This document shows positions 9,128 through 17,906 of a stretch of 64,000 nucleotides of DNA, in pieces. The DNA is taken from NCBI GenBank assembly GCA_046565505.1, contig JBKHYJ010000063.1, forward strand, positions 37,006 through 101,005, in the 5' to 3' direction. A model generated the notes under the pieces. The model ran no database searches and had not been told where the DNA came from. It was given only the letters and a program-made list of their open reading frames with translations. This stretch comes from JBKHYJ01 sp046565505. GTDB lineage: Bacteria > Acidobacteriota > Blastocatellia > UBA7656. The position numbers and the translations under genes are program-made. The first letter of the stretch is position 1; each line of letters begins with the position of its first letter.

Positions 9128-9135
9128 ATGAAACT

Positions 9136-9141
9136 ATTTTA
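9136..9141 (-). promoter_or_regulatory. Possible -10 box for the FHA fusion gene (leaderless)
   Basis: TAAAAT on the minus strand, 8 nt before the ATG at 9127. No clear -35 is visible and no ribosome-binding site exists between them. Confidence 0.35.
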
Positions 9142-9288
9142 TTCCTTCGACGTCGTAGCGAGCGAACGCCGAAATCCCCCAGTACAGGCTGCTCCTGCCC
9201 GGGCACCCATTCATTGCCCAAGCCGCTATGGGCGCAGTATAACGGCTCACTGTAATAAAAGGCAAGAAACGGCTCCCGGCCTATCGGT

Positions 9289-9317
9289 TTGACATGCGTG
9301 AGAGGCGGGTCTACAAT
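9289..9317 (+). promoter_or_regulatory. Promoter for tatA
   Basis: TTGACA at 9289-9294, a 17-nt spacer and TACAAT at 9312-9317 (5 of 6). The ATG of tatA lies 36 nt downstream, preceded by AAGGAG. Confidence 0.75.
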
Positions 9318-9353
9318 CGAACCATCTGAATTCACCGTTTAAGGAGCACGTCA

Positions 9354-9584
9354 ATGATGGGTCTTGGAATGCCCGAGATGGTAATTATCCTGCTGATAAT
9401 CATAGTGCTGTTCGGGTCGCGGAAAATACCGGAGCTGGCGAAAGGGCTGGGCGAAGGCATACGCAACTTTAAATCCGGCATTCACGGCGACGACCAACGC
9501 GATATTGACGACCGCAGGTATCGCGACGACGACCGTAAATATCGCGAGGATGAGCGTAGGGAAGAACATCGCAGGACAAGCTAG
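9354..9584 (+). CDS. tatA: Twin-arginine translocase subunit TatA/TatE
   Basis: 76 residues. One N-terminal membrane helix (about 9-20), then FGSRKIPELAKGLGEGIRNF, the classic FG hinge and amphipathic helix of TatA, then a short charged tail. The tail is a run of Asp, Arg, Tyr, Lys and Glu (repeated DDR/YR units) rather than the usual Ala/Pro/Lys tail. TatA forms the variable-size pore component that moves folded proteins across the inner membrane together with TatC, which is not in this window. ATG at 9354 or 9357, with AAGGAG 7 nt upstream of 9354. Single-gene unit with its own promoter. Confidence 0.93.
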   Translation: MMGLGMPEMVIILLIIIVLFGSRKIPELAKGLGEGIRNFKSGIHGDDQRDIDDRRYRDDDRKYREDERREEHRRTS

Positions 9585-9711
9585 CACTCTCGGGCAAGTA
9601 CTCTTTTACTTATCTCCCGGCCACCTCTGACAGCTAACTTCTAAAGGGAGGGTGATGGGGCTCGCGCCAGCGGCCGATTTCAGCCTGGAGAGGTGCGTCC
9701 GTTGAAACCTA

Positions 9712-10119
9712 TCAATCGAAATCGTCCGTCAGCGGCTGCCGGCCTACGAACCCGGAGTCGACCTCATGCCACCAGCCTATCTCGTCCTCGTCAGGTTTCC
9801 AGCAGAGGTAGACTATGCGGCCCTCACGCTCGTAAGGGAAATCGACCAGCCCCGTGCGAAAGTCTTTGACGTGCACGCCGAGGTGCTCGATCTCTTGGAC
9901 AGCTTCGCTGAACCGAATCATGTGCGCGAGGTAGGTCGGGCCCAGGGCAGACCCGCCGCCCATCACCGCCTTCTCCCGCGCGCGGTCGATCTCGACGCGC
10001 ATGCTCAGGAGCGTCTCGCGCTCCGAAGTGACGCGCGCGAGCAGCCTGCGTAGTTTCGGTATCAGGCCGCGCGCCTCGCTGAGGGTGAATACTCTTTCCT
10101 CGTCAACTTCGTCTAGCAT
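9712..10119 (-). CDS. DUF2203 family protein
   Basis: 135 residues from ATG 10119, which has AGGAAAGG 5 nt upstream; the frame is open back to 10248 but that extension lacks family similarity. It has an N-terminal helical part (FTLSEARGLIPKLRRLL) and the family's conserved end: VHVKDFRTGLVDFP, VYLCWK and GWWHEVDSGF.GRQP. DUF2203 proteins are small cytoplasmic proteins of unknown role found mainly in Actinobacteria, Acidobacteria, Firmicutes and cyanobacteria. It is convergent with tatA and about 180 nt downstream of the GH3 gene in the same direction. No function is assigned. Confidence 0.85.
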   Translation of the reverse strand: MLDEVDEERVFTLSEARGLIPKLRRLLARVTSERETLLSMRVEIDRAREKAVMGGGSALGPTYLAHMIRFSEAVQEIEHLGVHVKDFRTGLVDFPYEREGRIVYLCWKPDEDEIGWWHEVDSGFVGRQPLTDDFD

Positions 10120-10302
10120 CGGAACCTTTCCTGTAACCGCGATGACTTTATGCTGCACCATCCGATTGGGCGGGTCAAGCGCGAAGCTCAAAGGCATGCG
10201 CTCCAGTGTGCAAAAGCGCGCGTCGCAACGGAGCCCGCGTGAGGCCATGCCCGTGCCGCGTGGGCCACGTCCCCCTTTACCCTCCCGCGCCTTACTGCGG
10301 CG

Positions 10303-12102
10303 TCAGTTACGCGCTCTCGTGACGGAGTGACCTATCGGGTAAAAGCCGGGGATCTCTATAGGCAGCTTCCCTTTAAACTCTATCTCCCCCAGCACGGCTT
10401 TGAGCGCGGCCTCTTCGGCGGCCGGGTAATACTCGTAGGCGAGCACGTAAGAGGGCAGCTCGGGCACGAACGAAATGATGTATGGGCTGCCATAGAGCAC
10501 GAAGGCGAATGGCTTCTCAACGGCGGAAAGGTATTTGAGGAGGTCTATCTCGCCTTCAGTCAGGTCAATCGAGCCTTTGTATGCCGCCACTCGGATGAAT
10601 CCATTGACTATGACCACGTCAGAAACCGCCGCGAGCTTTTTAATCAAGTCGAACTCCGCCGGCGAAGTCTTGTCGGAGACATACACGTCGGTCGTCTTAG
10701 GGTGGCGCCTGACCAGCCCGGCGAGGAACGCGCGGCCCGGCGCCCCGTCGCGCCACCCCTCGTTGTTGTCAACAAGTGTCACGAAGAGGGCCTTTTGTTC
10801 GGGGGCGAGCTTCAGCGGCAACACGTTCTTGTTATCGCGCACGAGCGTGATCGCGCTTTCGATTATTTGCCGCGCCGCCCGCTGGTGCTCCCCGCTGCCG
10901 AGCACTTTGTCGAGCCTGTTTAAATCCGCGAAGCGGTTCTTGTCGAGGCCGAGCTTCTCTTTGGCGAGCAGTATCCGGCGCACGGATTCGTCTATGCGAG
11001 ACTCTTTTATTTCGCCCGCCTCTACCGCGCGCTTGATGGCGTTGAAGGCCTGGTCTACGGCGGGCGGGTAGAGGATCACGTCCGCGCCCGCCTTGATGGC
11101 GCGGACCGCGGCCTCGCCCTCAGGGTAGTGGGCCGCCACGCCGCGCATGTTCATCGCGTCGGTGAAGATGACCCCGCCGAACTTAAGCTCGCCCCGCAGA
11201 ACGTCCGTGAGCATCATATGCGAAAGCGTGGCGGGGAGCTTTCCTGTCTCTATCCGCGGGAGAGCTATGTGGGCGCTCATCACCCCGCCGACCCCCTCCT
11301 CGACGGCGGCCCGAAAAGGGGGGAGCTCTACGGCGTTCAAGCGCGCGCGGTCAACGTCTACGGACGGAAGCTCCAGGTGCGAATCCGTAGACGTGTCGCC
11401 GTGACCCGGGAAGTGCTTGGCGGTCGCCATCGCCCCGGCCGACTGCGACCCGCGTATGTACGCGCGGGCCATTTCGGAAACAAGCTTCGGCTCGCCTCCG
11501 AACGAGCGGATGTTGATTATAGGGTTGCGCGCGTTGTTGTTCACGTCAACAACAGGGTAGAAATTCACGTTCACGCCCATGGCGCGCGCCTCTTCGGCCG
11601 TGACCTGCCCCGCCCTGTAAGCAAGCTCCGGGGCGGCCGTCGCCCCCATCGCCATCGCGCGGGGCAGCCTGGTCGCGCCAAGGTAGCGCAGCCCCACGCC
11701 GCCCTCGAAATCCGCGGTTATCAAGAGCGGGACCTTAGCCGCCTCCTGCATGTGATTTATGAGCAGGGCGACCCCTGCGGGCTCGTGGAGGCTGTTGACT
11801 TCGCCGAGCATATGATAACCGCCGACGTGGAACTCCGTTATGTCGCGGCGAATTTGTCTGAAGGAGTCGCCGTCCTGGCTCATGAACATGCCGACTGTCG
11901 CCGGAATGATTAATTGCCCGACCTTCTCGTCCAGAGTCATGGAGGCGAGAGTCGTATCAACCCACGACTTTGCCGCCGTGGGCCTCACGGTCCCCTTCGA
12001 CGCGCCCTTCTGGCTCGGGCCGCGCGCGACGGGCAGGGAGGCGAATACGTTTGAGGCGCTCAGCACGGCCGCTATTAGCAAAATGCGTTTTATGTAGAAC
12101 AC
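10303..12102 (-). CDS. Exported glycoside hydrolase family 3, NagZ-like beta-N-acetylhexosaminidase
   Basis: 599 residues. An N-terminal signal peptide is visible (about 1-21, ending near FAS). The NagZ-type motif KHFPGHGDTSTDSH spans 229-242, where D240 and H242 form the general acid/base dyad unique to this branch of GH3. D315 in IFTDAMNM is the probable nucleophile. A GH3 C-terminal domain makes it longer than the about 340-residue cytoplasmic NagZ. It should release N-acetylglucosamine from muropeptides or chitin-type oligosaccharides outside the inner membrane. Start is GTG 12102, with AAGGGG 5 nt upstream. The symporter gene lies 121 nt upstream on the same strand, so a hydrolase-plus-transporter unit for amino-sugar uptake or wall recycling is likely. 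Confidence 0.9.
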   Translation of the reverse strand: MFYIKRILLIAAVLSASNVFASLPVARGPSQKGASKGTVRPTAAKSWVDTTLASMTLDEKVGQLIIPATVGMFMSQDGDSFRQIRRDITEFHVGGYHMLGEVNSLHEPAGVALLINHMQEAAKVPLLITADFEGGVGLRYLGATRLPRAMAMGATAAPELAYRAGQVTAEEARAMGVNVNFYPVVDVNNNARNPIINIRSFGGEPKLVSEMARAYIRGSQSAGAMATAKHFPGHGDTSTDSHLELPSVDVDRARLNAVELPPFRAAVEEGVGGVMSAHIALPRIETGKLPATLSHMMLTDVLRGELKFGGVIFTDAMNMRGVAAHYPEGEAAVRAIKAGADVILYPPAVDQAFNAIKRAVEAGEIKESRIDESVRRILLAKEKLGLDKNRFADLNRLDKVLGSGEHQRAARQIIESAITLVRDNKNVLPLKLAPEQKALFVTLVDNNEGWRDGAPGRAFLAGLVRRHPKTTDVYVSDKTSPAEFDLIKKLAAVSDVVIVNGFIRVAAYKGSIDLTEGEIDLLKYLSAVEKPFAFVLYGSPYIISFVPELPSYVLAYEYYPAAEEAALKAVLGEIEFKGKLPIEIPGFYPIGHSVTRARN

Positions 12103-12223
12103 TTGATCCCCTTAGAAGTTCGATAATCAGCGACACCGCACGTTCGGCTGTGGCGAATGTGAGGCAAAGACGCTTTAATATCTTTGCAGTCGGGCGCGCC
12201 CGGACGCCGCGCCGCCGCTGGAG

Positions 12224-14110
12224 TCATGACGCGGAGCGGTGCTCGACGGCCCTTCGCGACTGCGCCGTGTCATCAGTATGAGCTTCCCAACCGAAGCGCT
12301 CCAGGTTCCAGAAGATTACCAGGCCCGCGACGACCCCCGCGAAAATGAAGATCAGCCCCCTGATGAGGTGGCCGAAGATAAGCTCGCCTATGCCGAACAG
12401 GAAAGAGTAGACGAGCGCGCAGCCCATAAGCCAGTTCAAGAAATGCGGGGCTAGCGAGCCGCGCCCCCCGCTCCCCGCCGCCTCCGCGATGCGAGACCAT
12501 CCCGGGCCGTCGGGCCGCACCCTGGCGTAAAATGATTTCAGCTTGGCGTCGGGCTCCGGGCTCGTGGCGAACGTGGCGACGACCCAGACGGCCGTCGTGA
12601 TGGTAACCGTCAGTATCAGCGACCACGCGAAGCCGGTAGCCGTCGCCGGGTCGAGCCAGCCCACGAGGACCTGATTCTGATCGCCCGGCGTCCCCAGGTA
12701 TCGCAGAGTCATTGAGACGACGAACGCGGCCATCATCGCGGCTATCTCGGACCACGCGTTGATGCGCCACCAGTACCACCGCAGTATGTAGACCAGGCCG
12801 GTCCCCGCCCCGAGCAGCATAAGCATCTCCCACCCGCTCGTTATCGTCGACATGAAGTAAGTGACTATTACCGACAGCGCCACTACTGCCGCCGTCGATA
12901 CGCGCGACGCCATGACGTAGTGCCGCTCCGACCCTTGCGTCTTAACGAAGCGGCGGTAGAAATCGTTGATGATGTAGGACGCGCCCCAGTTCATCTGCGT
13001 GGAGATAGTTGACATGTACGCCGCCGCGAAGGACGCGAGCAGCAGCCCCCTGAAGGCCGGCGGCAGGTGATGATTCATAACCTGCACGTAGCCCATGCCC
13101 GGGTCCGGGTTTCCGGTCTCGGGGTTGATCGTGTCGAACTCGCCATTGTGGGCCAGCACGAGCGAGCAGAGCGCGACTATGATCCAGGGCCAGGGCCTCA
13201 GCGCGTAATGCGCTACGTTAAACCAGAGCGTGGCGAAGACTCCATGCCTTTCGTCCTTGGCGGAGAATATCCGCTGGGCGATGTACCCGCCGCCGCCCGG
13301 CTCCGCGCCCGGATACCAGGAGGCCCACCAGTTAACGCACAGGTACACGGCCAGCGTCAGCAGCGGCAGCATCCAGAAAGCTGTCCCGTCGGGCAATACC
13401 GAAAGCACCTTGTCCGAGTCGCCGTAGGGGAGGCTGCCCCCCGGCGGCGTCACGGAAGCGAGCTGCGCCTTTAACCCGTCTATGCCCCCGACCGCGCCGA
13501 GCGCGAAGAAGGCGAGGGCGATTGACCCCGCCATCGCGATTACGAATTGTACCGCGTCCGTCACGACCACGCCCCAGAGGCCGGAGAGGATCGAATACAG
13601 GAACGTGATGCCAAGGCAAAGGGCGAGCGCATGAAGCTTGGCGATGCCCAGAGTGCCGCCCAGCACCTTAGCCATGCCCAGGTTGACCCACCCCATTATT
13701 ATCAGGTTCACGGGCAGCCCGAGGTAAAGGGCGCGGAACCCGCGCAGGAATGCCGCCGCGCGCCCCGAGTAGCGAAGCTCGACGAACTCCACGTCGGTCA
13801 TCACCTCCGCCCGGCGCCAAAGCCTGGCGAAGAAAAAGACCGTCAGCATCCCGCTCGCCAGCAGGCTCCACCAGAGCCAGTTGCCCGCCACCCCATTGCG
13901 CGCGACCATCTCGGTCACCGCCAGCGGCGTGTCTGCCGCGAACGTTGTCGCCACCATCGAGGTCCCGGCCAGCCACCACGGCATGGAGCGGTCGGAAAGG
14001 AAATACTCGTCGACCGAGCGGCTCGCCCGCCGCGTGTAGTAAAGCCCGATGGCCAGCGATAAAACGAAGTATGCCGATATGATCGCCCAGTCAATCGCCG
14101 TCAGTTTCAT
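12224..14110 (-). CDS. Sodium:solute symporter (SSS family)
   Basis: 628 residues, with about 13-15 hydrophobic segments starting at residue 8. Family features near the N-terminus are YFLSDRSMPWW and the following SMVATTFAADTPLAVTEM, which line the substrate and sodium path in SSS carriers. The large loops (for example around WYPGAEPGGGGYIAQRIFSAKDE) and extra C-terminal helices match the sugar-type SSS branch. It is upstream of, and probably co-transcribed with, the NagZ-like gene, suggesting uptake of a sugar or amino sugar driven by sodium. ATG at 14110 follows a G-rich stretch (GGGGGTGA). Substrate is inferred from context only. Confidence 0.88.
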   Translation of the reverse strand: MKLTAIDWAIISAYFVLSLAIGLYYTRRASRSVDEYFLSDRSMPWWLAGTSMVATTFAADTPLAVTEMVARNGVAGNWLWWSLLASGMLTVFFFARLWRRAEVMTDVEFVELRYSGRAAAFLRGFRALYLGLPVNLIIMGWVNLGMAKVLGGTLGIAKLHALALCLGITFLYSILSGLWGVVVTDAVQFVIAMAGSIALAFFALGAVGGIDGLKAQLASVTPPGGSLPYGDSDKVLSVLPDGTAFWMLPLLTLAVYLCVNWWASWYPGAEPGGGGYIAQRIFSAKDERHGVFATLWFNVAHYALRPWPWIIVALCSLVLAHNGEFDTINPETGNPDPGMGYVQVMNHHLPPAFRGLLLASFAAAYMSTISTQMNWGASYIINDFYRRFVKTQGSERHYVMASRVSTAAVVALSVIVTYFMSTITSGWEMLMLLGAGTGLVYILRWYWWRINAWSEIAAMMAAFVVSMTLRYLGTPGDQNQVLVGWLDPATATGFAWSLILTVTITTAVWVVATFATSPEPDAKLKSFYARVRPDGPGWSRIAEAAGSGGRGSLAPHFLNWLMGCALVYSFLFGIGELIFGHLIRGLIFIFAGVVAGLVIFWNLERFGWEAHTDDTAQSRRAVEHRSAS

Positions 14111-14409
14111 CGCGTCACCCCCGAAGCCTAATGGCGAGTATCTAGTGACGAGCCGCGCCCCTAAGGTGGCGCCCGACCGCCCATTTCATCCGACGCCCGC
14201 GCGGCCTCCGCGCAGCGCGTCGCCCGTCATTAATCGCGAATTTTCGGGGGCACTTTATCATAAGAGGGGGGTATTCGTAACCCCGAAGAATGTTCCATGA
14301 CGGCCTACATAGGGCTATGATTTTCGCAGAAGAGTATGGTATATACTTCAATCGGGATGCTTCCCTATTTCGCCGCCCGAAAGATGCGGCTGCCTTAAAG
14401 GAGATGATG
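14111..14409. other. Intergenic region between divergent symporter and Asn-rich lipoprotein genes
   Basis: 299 nt separating divergent starts. It holds the extended -10 element at 14337-14345. Nothing else is recognisable. Confidence 0.5.
14337..14345 (+). promoter_or_regulatory. Extended -10 promoter for the Asn-rich lipoprotein
   Basis: TGG-TATATA fits the extended -10 pattern TGn-TATAAT (5 of 6); the overlapping TATACT at 14342 is an alternative. No -35 is visible. The start codon at 14410 is 64 nt downstream. Confidence 0.4.
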
Positions 14410-14721
14410 ATGAGAAAGATTTTTGCCCTTGCAGTACTGACACTTCTTGTTTCATGTGTTGCTTGCACGTCAGAGAACGCGAACAATGGCAACGGTAACG
14501 CTAATCGTACGGCCAACAGTAACATCACGGTTAACAACGCTAACGTCACTGTCAACGTTCCACCCCCAGTGAACACCAACACCAGCACTGCTAACGCCAA
14601 CAACGCCAACCACAGTAACAGCAATGCTGGCCGCACCAACACTAACGTAAGCACCAACACCAACAGGAATTCTGGCGCGGGTACGAACGCCAACAGGCCC
14701 AGGAATGGGAATAGACCATAG
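14410..14721 (+). CDS. Small Asn-rich lipoprotein
   Basis: 103 residues from ATG 14410 (two further in-frame ATGs at 14404 and 14407 are too close to AAAGGAG at 14397-14403). The signal peptide MRKIFALAVLTLLVSC ends in a lipobox (LVSC, or the next Cys). The mature part is low complexity: repeated N-A-N, N-T-N and N-x-N units, about 40 percent Asn, with a VPPPVN break in the middle and an Arg/Asn/Pro end. It shows no globular domain. It probably acts as a flexible surface or periplasmic tether, or is matrix-like. A similar Asn/Ala stretch follows the lipobox of the BON protein 350 nt downstream. No function is known. Confidence 0.75.
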   Translation: MRKIFALAVLTLLVSCVACTSENANNGNGNANRTANSNITVNNANVTVNVPPPVNTNTSTANANNANHSNSNAGRTNTNVSTNTNRNSGAGTNANRPRNGNRP

Positions 14722-15073
14722 TGGAGTCTATTACCGCGGGACTGTCTGTTATCTGCAATTAGATTGTAAGGGTATGACGGCAGGTCGGTCATATCCTTAC
14801 AATCTGGCAACGCGGCGTTTATTTCCGCCTTCTTTTCAACCCGCCGATCCCGAGCCTATTGACGCAACTGCCGCGCAGTCATAAGCGCCGCCTCCCCGCC
14901 GCGGGCTGATGCCCCTACGCCGGAAGGCTTGAAAAGAGAGCCGGCCCGGCCCTGGCGCGAGCTTCGGGGCGACGCTTCAACCTGTGAAGACGGGCGGCCG
15001 TTTGTTGTATACTACCGTGGAGACGCTTGCCCGATTCGCCGCTCGCCATCTGTCAGCCCGGAGGCTTCGATTA
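14722..15073. other. Intergenic region with a long hairpin
   Basis: 352 nt between two plus-strand lipoprotein genes. It contains the hairpin at 14761-14805 and a weak -10 (TATACT at 15008-15013) before the BON gene. Nothing else is recognised. Confidence 0.5.
14761..14805. terminator. 18-bp stem-loop after the Asn-rich lipoprotein gene
   Basis: Left arm 14761-14778 starts AGATTGTAAGG; right arm 14788-14805 ends CCTTACAATCT. All 18 positions pair except one G-T wobble, around a 9-nt loop. No T-run follows, so it may be a processing or mRNA-stability hairpin rather than a classic intrinsic terminator. Confidence 0.6.
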
Positions 15074-15673
15074 ATGCGTAAGGCCCTAATAGCCGCCGCC
15101 ATCAGTCTTGCCCTGCTCAACATCGCGTGCAGAGACGCCGCCCGCCATGACAACGCCAACCATAACGCCGCCCCCGCTAATGCGAACGCCGGCGGGGAGG
15201 CTCGCGCGGGCGTGAGCGATGGCTGGATCACCATGAAGACTAAGCTCGCGCTGCTCGCCAATCATCCGACGAGCGGGTTCGAAACAGAAGTTGACACCAG
15301 GGACGGCCTGGTCACGCTGACCGGCACGGTCGATACGAATGAGGCGAAGGCCGCGGCGGATGAGGTGGCGAAAAAGATCGAAGGCGTCAGGGGTGTGAAC
15401 AACCAGCTTCAGGTGGTGCCCGAAGCGAGGCGCAAAGAAGTTAACGCGACCGACGATAAGATAAAAGAAGAAATCGGCAAGGCGCTGGATAACGACCCCC
15501 GGCTGAGGGAGTTGTCCCTCGCGGTCGACAGCAACGCGGGCGTGGTATCGCTGGACGGGACCGTCGATACGAATGAGCAGTTGCTTTACGCCGCGCAGGC
15601 TATACGAAAAATCTCGGGCGTGAAGTCGGTTGTAACAAGCGCCGTCACAGTCACCAACGACAAGAATTCATAG
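15074..15673 (+). CDS. Lipoprotein with two BON domains
   Basis: 199 residues from ATG 15074, with GGAGG 9 nt upstream; the open frame extends further up but has no start signal there. The signal peptide ends in NIAC, followed by an Asn/Ala/His-rich tether. Two BON domains follow, about 50-115 and 125-195, each with the VTLTGTV/VSLDGTV-DTNE strand-turn and a GV..V end. BON domains bind phospholipid or other hydrophobic surfaces and occur in OsmY, Kbp and DolP-like periplasmic proteins. DolP-type lipoproteins also have two BON domains and guard outer-membrane integrity. A comparable role in the periplasmic leaflet is plausible but inferred. Monocistronic as far as can be seen. Confidence 0.88.
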   Translation: MRKALIAAAISLALLNIACRDAARHDNANHNAAPANANAGGEARAGVSDGWITMKTKLALLANHPTSGFETEVDTRDGLVTLTGTVDTNEAKAAADEVAKKIEGVRGVNNQLQVVPEARRKEVNATDDKIKEEIGKALDNDPRLRELSLAVDSNAGVVSLDGTVDTNEQLLYAAQAIRKISGVKSVVTSAVTVTNDKNS

Positions 15674-15801
15674 CATCCGCCGCGCGGAGAAGGGGAAGGA
15701 TGGGAGGCAGGCCTTCGCCCGGCCGGAGGCAGAGTCATTCGTCATCACTCTCTCTTCCGAATTCACCTCATCCCCCCTCTACCGCCTGCGCGGCTTGCAG
15801 G

Positions 15802-16695
15802 TCATCTGCCGGCTAAAGCCCTGGCGTTGCGCCGCGCGCCCACTTGCGCGGGCGGTTGTTTGATTGAAGCGACCCTCCTGGCGGTGGCCGCCTGTTGATG
15901 CGCGCGGCGGGCACTTCTGTCGGCGCGAATGTTACCTGCTATCTTGGCATCGCATGTGTTCTGGCTGCGCGCGATGGCTTGCCTGAGGTTGCGATAGCCC
16001 GCCCTCCTGGGGTCTGCCTCGAAGTGGGCGGGGTCGGCCAGTCCGTACCGCCACTTGAATCCATTCTTCCGCATTATTCCGACGATGCGCCGCCCGCGCG
16101 GCGTGAGGCGCTTGGCCCCCCGCGGGCCCGCCGCGATGCCTGACATGTCTACGGCTAATCCCGCTTCGTGAAGCGACTGCCCGGGGGGCAGCGCGCGGTA
16201 AAGACCTGGATTAGCCTTGCGGCAACTGCGACTCGCCGAGCAATTGTGCAGCCTCGCCTGATCTTGAGACGAACGCCATACGCTCGTGACCTCGGGCTTG
16301 ATGCCCGCACGTCTCAGATCCTGCATGGCGGCGTTAAAGTTCTTCGCGATCTTCGGGTCCACGTAGCCTTTGGGATGACATGGTGAATCCTTCGCCCACT
16401 TCGCGCCCTTATTGAGGCTGGGCTTCGCTTTCCCCGCCATAGAGCATGGGTCGCAAGCGGCGCCCGACGACGAGGCTTTCGAGCTTCGCGCCGCGGGGCC
16501 TTTACTCTGGTTTGCCGTGGGCCGGCTCTTTATGCTAATCGGTCGCTGCCGGCGCGTTGATTTATTCGTCGAGCCAGCCGCCACACTGGACAACGCCATC
16601 AGGAAGACCGCGGCCGCCAGTGTGGCAGAGGGGACGACCCGTCGTGAGGATGATTTGAACACAGCAACGCTCCATCCATTTCTTGTTGTTCGCAT
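15802..16695 (-). CDS. Exported M15-family peptidase (D-Ala-D-Ala carboxypeptidase-like)
   Basis: 297 residues. An N-terminal export signal (hydrophobic about 21-40) and a basic Ser/Lys/Arg linker are followed by a catalytic domain from about 105 to 240. The zinc motif SLHEAGLAVD (174-183) gives H176 and D183, and DPAHFE gives H224, matching the SxHxxGxAxD and HxE-type pattern of VanY/M15 peptidases. Likely cleavage is of D-Ala bonds in peptidoglycan or of cell-wall cross-links, in the periplasm. The C-terminal about 60 residues are a basic, Ala/Arg-rich tail. The gene is convergent with the BON lipoprotein. The exact subfamily is uncertain. Confidence 0.85.
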   Translation of the reverse strand: MRTTRNGWSVAVFKSSSRRVVPSATLAAAVFLMALSSVAAGSTNKSTRRQRPISIKSRPTANQSKGPAARSSKASSSGAACDPCSMAGKAKPSLNKGAKWAKDSPCHPKGYVDPKIAKNFNAAMQDLRRAGIKPEVTSVWRSSQDQARLHNCSASRSCRKANPGLYRALPPGQSLHEAGLAVDMSGIAAGPRGAKRLTPRGRRIVGIMRKNGFKWRYGLADPAHFEADPRRAGYRNLRQAIARSQNTCDAKIAGNIRADRSARRAHQQAATARRVASIKQPPAQVGARRNARALAGR

Positions 16696-16889
16696 TGGTT
16701 GTCTGGTCCTGCGAGGCTTTTAAGCTAAGCTGGAAGGGCTTTTCAACTTAGAGCCATAGGTAAAGCTGGTATTATCCGACGATCCCGACAAGAGTATAAA
16801 CCATACGTCAACAGCCGCGTTGAAATAATGGGGGCGCGATTAAATCGGGCTGCTAAAGGATGCCGCCGCTCACTCCGCCGCAAGGGTGC

Positions 16890-17906
16890 TCAAGGGGCTT
16901 TGAGCACGGTTGACGCGTAGCACCGGCTGCAAGCCGTGTAACCTTGCGTCTTCGCGACCGTGAGCGGGAGGGCCTGCTTCTTCTTACCTAGAAACTCGCA
17001 GCCTGCTTTATGGTACAGCCTATCCTCCTGCGAGACGTACACGACAGGCTCAGAAGAAGAAGTCTGGCTCGCGCCCGAAATGGCGGGAACATTCGGGCCG
17101 AGCGCGGAAGGCGACATCGGCGAGAGCCTTCTTCTGCTCTCATCTGAAGCGCCGGGCGTGGGCGGTTGCGCGGCCGCAGGCGTTGAAGCCACGGGCGGCG
17201 AGCCGGAAGATGACGAGCCCCACACGCCTCGCATTTCCCGCATCGCATCGCGCTCAGAATTGCGAAAGTCATTGCTCAATTGGAACTGCTCCGTCGGGCG
17301 CACGAACGCGAGGCCCTGTTTAAGCATCTCCTGGTTTACGAGCGTCCCATCGCGCGTGTAGACGTAAGCGATGATTTCGCCCGATTCGCTCCTGTTGCCG
17401 CGGGCCGCGTTCTCCGGGTCGAACTCTATCTTAACGTCCTGGTTCAGGAGCGTGCGTTCTACGAAGCTGAGCGCGTTCTGCCCGTGGACGCCGTAGACCT
17501 CGCGCGGGGGTTTGCCATCGGGCGTCTCGACCCCTATCATCCGCACGGGGCCGATCCCTTCCACTTCAATCGTGTCGCCGCGCAATATGCGCGTCACGCG
17601 ACGAAACTCAGTTGACTGAACGTCCGCAGAGGCCGCCGTTGACGCGCGCGCGGGTGATTGAGGCGGGGTTGCCGCGGCCGGCCCGAGGGCCGCAGGATTC
17701 TCTTTGCGCGTGAGCGACCTCGACACTATGAAGCCGAACACGAAGCCGGCGACCAGCGCGAGCGCAACGTAGACCGCGACATGCCGACGGTCCACGCCTA
17801 TATTCCATCTCGCCGGAATGTCATCTGCTTCGCGCTGTTGTTTAAACGATAACATCTTCGGTACTCGTGAATGGGGCGCGCCATTCATAAATGGGGCGCT
17901 GAGCAT
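16890..17906 (-). CDS. Membrane-anchored thermonuclease (SNase) domain protein with C-terminal Cys-rich module
   Basis: 338 residues. One transmembrane helix (about 45-65), a Pro/Ala linker, then an SNase-like OB-fold domain (about 100-230) with GDTIEV, RMIGVETPD, the G-x-I-x-A-Y-V segment and LVNQEMLKQGLA. A Ser/Pro linker follows, and then a 40-residue module with YHKAGCEFLG and YTACSRC, which resembles a metal-binding Ada-like end. It should act as a DNA/RNA nuclease or nucleic-acid binding protein outside the membrane, scavenging or remodelling DNA. Start at ATG 17906 is supported by a perfect TATAAT 22 nt upstream; the Met at 17855 is an alternative. Confidence 0.85.
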   Translation of the reverse strand: MLSAPFMNGAPHSRVPKMLSFKQQREADDIPARWNIGVDRRHVAVYVALALVAGFVFGFIVSRSLTRKENPAALGPAAATPPQSPARASTAASADVQSTEFRRVTRILRGDTIEVEGIGPVRMIGVETPDGKPPREVYGVHGQNALSFVERTLLNQDVKIEFDPENAARGNRSESGEIIAYVYTRDGTLVNQEMLKQGLAFVRPTEQFQLSNDFRNSERDAMREMRGVWGSSSSGSPPVASTPAAAQPPTPGASDESRRRLSPMSPSALGPNVPAISGASQTSSSEPVVYVSQEDRLYHKAGCEFLGKKKQALPLTVAKTQGYTACSRCYASTVLKAP

